From the NCBI GenBank assembly GCA_022710085.1, contig JAKLHP010000036.1, positions 1 to 7,727 on the forward strand: 7,727 nt of DNA, given 5' to 3'. The notes beneath the pieces were generated by a model. It worked only from the letters and a program-made list of their open reading frames with translations, was not told the origin of the DNA and did not search any database. This document shows positions 5,354 through 7,727 of the stretch, piece by piece (positions within the stretch are counted from its first letter, which is position 1; every line of letters starts with the position of its first letter). The position numbers were made by a program, and so were the translations under genes. The stretch comes from Patescibacteria group bacterium. Its GTDB lineage: Bacteria; Patescibacteriota; Minisyncoccia; Moranbacterales; JAKLHP01.

Positions 5354-6922
5354 ATGGATATCATCAAGAAGAAAACTAAAAACTCCGATCCTTATGAGTC
5401 ATATGACTCTTTCATAAAAGAGAACCGCAATGGTTCCTATCGAAAGAATAATATAGCTAATATTGAGGGGGAAAAAGAAAAAAAGAAGTTTTCCAGAATA
5501 TTATGGAAAATCATTGTTCTTGTTTTTGTTTTCTCAATATTGGTCTGGGGAAGCTTTTTTGCTTTCAAGATCGCATCCTTCGGAAAAAAAATCAGCGTTG
5601 AGAATGAAAAAACTTCAATTATTGGAAATGTCGGATCCCTGATTTCTTCTTTGGTTCCAATTAGCAGAGAAAAGCTCGACGGTGAAAATGAAGGAAGGGT
5701 CAATGTTTTGCTTTTGGGAACAGCAGGGAAAGGGAAACCCGGACAAAATCTTACCGATACGATAATGATGATGAGTATCGATACTAAGAATAAAAAAATT
5801 GCGCTTCTTTCTCTTCCCCGCGATTTCTACGCCAATATTCCCGAAACATCCTATTCGACTAAGATTAATTCAATTTACCAATATGGCATAAATAACCGGG
5901 AAGACATAAATCCCATGAAAAAGACCGTTGAAGAAATCACCGGAATGCCTATTCATTATTTCATTATTTTGAATTTCGACGGATTCAAAAAAATCATCGA
6001 TGACATTGGGGGAATTAATGTTCAAGTAGAAAGAGATATCTACGATCCGAAATATCCCGGACCGAATTATAGCTACGAACTCTTTGAAATTAAAAAAGGA
6101 ACCCGTCTCATGGACGGAGAAACCGCTCTTAAATATGCCCGGGAACGCCATGATGACCCTGAAGGAGATTTTGGAAGGGCCAAGAGACAACAGCAGATAA
6201 TGCAGGCTACTAAGAACAAGATCTTCTCGATTCAGACAATTTTTGATCCTTTTGCTCTAAGCAAGATCATTGACGACCTTGGTGAAAATATTAGAACCAA
6301 CATCAAGCTTGAAGAAATGAAAGGATTTGTCGAGCTTAGTAAGAAATGCGACACTCAAAATATCACTAATGTCGTGGTTGATGCCTGGAAAAAAGACAGC
6401 ATCCTTAAAGTTTCTCATATATTTTTCAAGGACACTCGGGCCTTTGTTCTGGTTCCCCGCGTGGGAAATTACAGCGAAATCCAAGAACTTTCCCAGAATA
6501 TCTTCAATTTAGATAGTATCCGCCGAAGAAAATCCGAGATTGAGAAAGAAAATGCCAGTATCACAATTATCAATATGAGCGGGAATACAGCTCTGGAATC
6601 AAAAATAAAAGATTTGTTGGGCAATAAAATAGGAATCAAGGATATTAAAATTGGATATTCTTCGAATTCCAAAAAATCAAGTAGGTCTTTCGTCTACGAT
6701 AAAACCGGGGGGCAAAAGATATTTACCCTGGATGAAATAATCAAGAAACTCGGAATTAGTATTGGCCAGGATAAAAATGATATGATAGAAGGGCAGCATA
6801 GCGACTTAGTATTAACATTGGGAACTGACTTGAAAAATATTGAATTATTTGAAGAAGACGATGTCGAAGAATTCAGAAATGCCGAGGACAAACAAGAATA
6901 TTTTGATTTGATAAAAAAATAA
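5354..6922 (+). CDS. LytR-CpsA-Psr (LCP) family glycopolymer transferase with LytR C-terminal domain
   Basis: LCP proteins transfer undecaprenyl-linked glycopolymers, such as teichoic acid or capsule, onto peptidoglycan at the outer face of the membrane. The 522-residue protein has a charged cytoplasmic N-terminus (1-46) and one membrane segment (about 49-73). The LCP domain covers about 114-292: VNVLLLGTAGKGKPG (116-130), LTDTIMM with Asp135, LLSLPRDFYANIP (151-163) with Arg156, FDGFKKIIDDIGGINV (208-223), and LKYARERHDDPEGDFGRAKR (259-278) with Arg263, Arg265 and Arg275. These acidic and arginine residues bind the pyrophosphate and metal in the family. A LytR_C-like domain follows (about 402-492), from ITIINMSGN to DLVLTLGTDL. 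The C-terminus is acidic. It is divergent from lepB and followed 54 bases later by pth. The exact glycopolymer is unknown. Confidence 0.93.
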   Translation: MDIIKKKTKNSDPYESYDSFIKENRNGSYRKNNIANIEGEKEKKKFSRILWKIIVLVFVFSILVWGSFFAFKIASFGKKISVENEKTSIIGNVGSLISSLVPISREKLDGENEGRVNVLLLGTAGKGKPGQNLTDTIMMMSIDTKNKKIALLSLPRDFYANIPETSYSTKINSIYQYGINNREDINPMKKTVEEITGMPIHYFIILNFDGFKKIIDDIGGINVQVERDIYDPKYPGPNYSYELFEIKKGTRLMDGETALKYARERHDDPEGDFGRAKRQQQIMQATKNKIFSIQTIFDPFALSKIIDDLGENIRTNIKLEEMKGFVELSKKCDTQNITNVVVDAWKKDSILKVSHIFFKDTRAFVLVPRVGNYSEIQELSQNIFNLDSIRRRKSEIEKENASITIINMSGNTALESKIKDLLGNKIGIKDIKIGYSSNSKKSSRSFVYDKTGGQKIFTLDEIIKKLGISIGQDKNDMIEGQHSDLVLTLGTDLKNIELFEEDDVEEFRNAEDKQEYFDLIKK

Positions 6923-6976
6923 TCTCATAAAACATACAGCAAAAGTTTTTGTTCTATGCTTTATATTTCACATCCT

Positions 6977-7501
6977 ATGAAGTTAATAATCGGCCTGGGT
7001 AATCCTGGAGAAAAATACAAAAAAAACCGGCACAATTCCGGATTCATATTAATCGACGAACTGAGAGAAAACCTTGATTTTCCCGATTTTGAATTTTCCA
7101 AAAAATTTGATGCTGAAATTTCAGAAGGAAATGTTGGCGAAGAAAAAATATTTCTGGCTAAACCGCAAACATTTATGAACAATTCCGGAGATTCCGTCCA
7201 GAAAATAATCAGTTTCTATAAACTCACCCCCGATGACATCACCATCGTTCATGATGATTTGGATATCGATTTTGGAACAATAAAAATTTCCAATGATTCC
7301 GGAGCCGCCGGTCATAACGGCGTGCAAGATATCATCAATAAAATCGGAACTCGGAACTTCAAAAGATTCCGCATCGGAATCGAAGGAGAAGAAAAAAGAA
7401 AAACCAGGATAATTCCCGGCGATGTTTTCGTGCTTCAAGACTTTTCAAAAGAAGAGCTGGAGACTGTCAAAAACTTGGCAAAAGAAATCAAACTTCAATA
7501 A
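6977..7501 (+). CDS. pth: Peptidyl-tRNA hydrolase
   Basis: Pth frees tRNA from peptidyl-tRNA that drops off stalled ribosomes. From ATG at 6977 the protein has 174 residues, close to the usual 180-195. Expected active-site residues are all present: Asn9 in GLGNPGEKY (6-14), His19 in NRHNSGF (17-23), Asn68 in KPQTFMNNSG (62-71), Asp93 in VHDDLDIDFG (91-100), and Asn114 in GAAGHNG (109-115). NFKRFRIGIEG follows at 127-137. An ATG seven codons upstream (6956) would add MLYISHP. The internal ATG is preferred because family members begin right at the MKLIIGLGNPG strand. Neither start has a Shine-Dalgarno site. The gene follows the LCP gene in the same direction and ends just before a strong terminator. 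Confidence 0.95.
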   Translation: MKLIIGLGNPGEKYKKNRHNSGFILIDELRENLDFPDFEFSKKFDAEISEGNVGEEKIFLAKPQTFMNNSGDSVQKIISFYKLTPDDITIVHDDLDIDFGTIKISNDSGAAGHNGVQDIINKIGTRNFKRFRIGIEGEEKRKTRIIPGDVFVLQDFSKEELETVKNLAKEIKLQ

Positions 7502-7528
7502 AAAACAGATTAATCTCTTTGCACCAAA

Positions 7529-7552
7529 AAAAACTCCCTCCCGGGAGTTTTT
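7529..7552 (+). terminator. Intrinsic terminator after pth, probably bidirectional
   Basis: AAAAACTCCC (7529-7538) pairs perfectly with GGGAGTTTTT (7543-7552) around the loop TCCC, giving a 10-bp stem. The T-run serves plus-strand transcripts leaving pth. The A-run on the left becomes a T-run on the minus strand, so the same hairpin could also end transcription of the convergent gene whose stop is at 7604. Confidence 0.85.
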
Positions 7553-7566
7553 ATTCATTATTGTTT

Positions 7567-7588
7567 GCCTGCCTGCCGGTAGGCAGGT
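7567..7588. repeat. GC-rich CCTGCC/GGCAGG palindrome, REP-like
   Basis: CCTGCCT (7568-7574) pairs with AGGCAGG (7581-7587) around the loop GCCGGT. An alternative register pairs CCTGCC (7572-7577) with GGCAGG (7582-7587). The element is far richer in G and C than its AT-rich surroundings. It sits between the 3' ends of two convergent genes, where dispersed palindromic repeats often lie. No poly-T run follows, so it does not look like an intrinsic terminator. That similar palindromes recur in Patescibacteria genomes is my recollection, not something this window shows. Confidence 0.6.
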
Positions 7589-7603
7589 TTCTTGTTTCTT
7601 ACC

Positions 7604-7727
7604 CTACAGCGTCGTCGCCGTAATAATCACATCGGTATCATAGGTACCGGTCGGTTGGAATTTGTTGGATCCGATCTCGGCTCCGAAGAGGAGGACTTCA
7701 TCCGATCCGGCTTGGTCGGTTTCAGTT
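7604..7727 (-). CDS. C-terminal end of a probable surface or secreted protein (partial)
   Basis: An open frame enters from the right edge and gives 40 residues, starting TETDQAGSDEVLLFGAEIGS and ending QPTGTYDTDVIITATTL before TAG (7606-7604). The sequence is rich in Thr, Gly and Val/Ile with alternating polar and hydrophobic residues. Such GTY-x-T-x-V-x-x-TATT endings resemble the last beta strands of extracellular beta-sandwich or repeat proteins. The stop sits 52 bases from the terminator hairpin, convergent with pth. By my count 65 of 124 bases (52%) are G or C, against about 37% in a sampled stretch of pth. The family cannot be named from this fragment. Confidence 0.6.
   Translation of the reverse strand, partial: TETDQAGSDEVLLFGAEIGSNKFQPTGTYDTDVIITATTL

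Noticed and set aside
5437..6891. Minus-strand open frames opposite the LCP gene
   Set aside because: All lie inside the conserved LCP frame and translate to low-complexity Phe/Ser/Ile-rich shadows.
6956..6976. Upstream ATG of pth adding MLYISHP
   Set aside because: Pth proteins begin directly at the first beta strand. The added residues match nothing in the family and the upstream ATG has no better ribosome binding site.
7507..7516. AGATTAATCT palindrome after pth
   Set aside because: A single 10-base AT-rich palindrome is expected by chance in DNA of this composition and has no partner site.
7422..7643. 73-codon plus-strand open frame spanning the pth end, terminator and palindrome
   Set aside because: It overlaps pth out of frame and runs through the terminator. 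Its CLPAGRQV stretch is just the palindrome translated.

Overview
The window looks like a stretch of chromosome from a streamlined, low-GC bacterium, most likely a member of the Candidate Phyla Radiation (Patescibacteria), Parcubacteria or Moranbacteria type. This is inference from protein sequence style (the bS21, signal peptidase, LCP and YbeY sequences), tight packing, Lys/Ile/Glu-rich proteins, near absence of Shine-Dalgarno sites, and a CCTGCC/GGCAGG palindrome of a kind I associate with these genomes. No taxonomic marker search was possible. All genes read with the standard bacterial code, with no UGA recoding.

Layout. From about 5255 leftwards to position 1 runs a long minus-strand gene train: lepB (signal peptidase I), hisS (histidyl-tRNA synthetase), rpsU (ribosomal protein bS21), yqeY, a short MscS-type channel gene, ybeY (rRNA-processing endoribonuclease), dgkA (diacylglycerol/undecaprenol kinase family) and ftsA (cell division actin, cut by the window edge). 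The rpsU-yqeY and ybeY-dgkA pairs recall the order around rpsU-yqeY...ybeY-dgkA in Bacillus, so this looks like a condensed ancient cluster. A strong promoter drives the train from 5287-5315, and a second lies just before ftsA at 948-976.

Rightwards from 5354 run a LytR-CpsA-Psr (LCP) glycopolymer transferase and pth (peptidyl-tRNA hydrolase). They end at a clear intrinsic terminator (7529-7552). The last 124 bases hold the 3' end of a convergent minus-strand gene with much higher GC and a beta-rich, probably surface-exposed C-terminus. A short GC-rich palindrome sits between the convergent genes.

How the genes fit together: one group serves translation (HisRS, bS21, YbeY, Pth, perhaps YqeY). 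The other serves envelope growth and division (signal peptidase, DgkA, LCP, MscS-like channel, FtsA).

The most interesting signals are: (i) rpsU is the only one of ten gene starts with a strong Shine-Dalgarno site, which suggests a bS21 autoregulatory circuit; (ii) a degenerate 7-base tandem repeat fills the rpsU-yqeY gap; (iii) the MscS homologue lacks the cytoplasmic cage. I saw no mobile element, CRISPR array, tRNA or rRNA.
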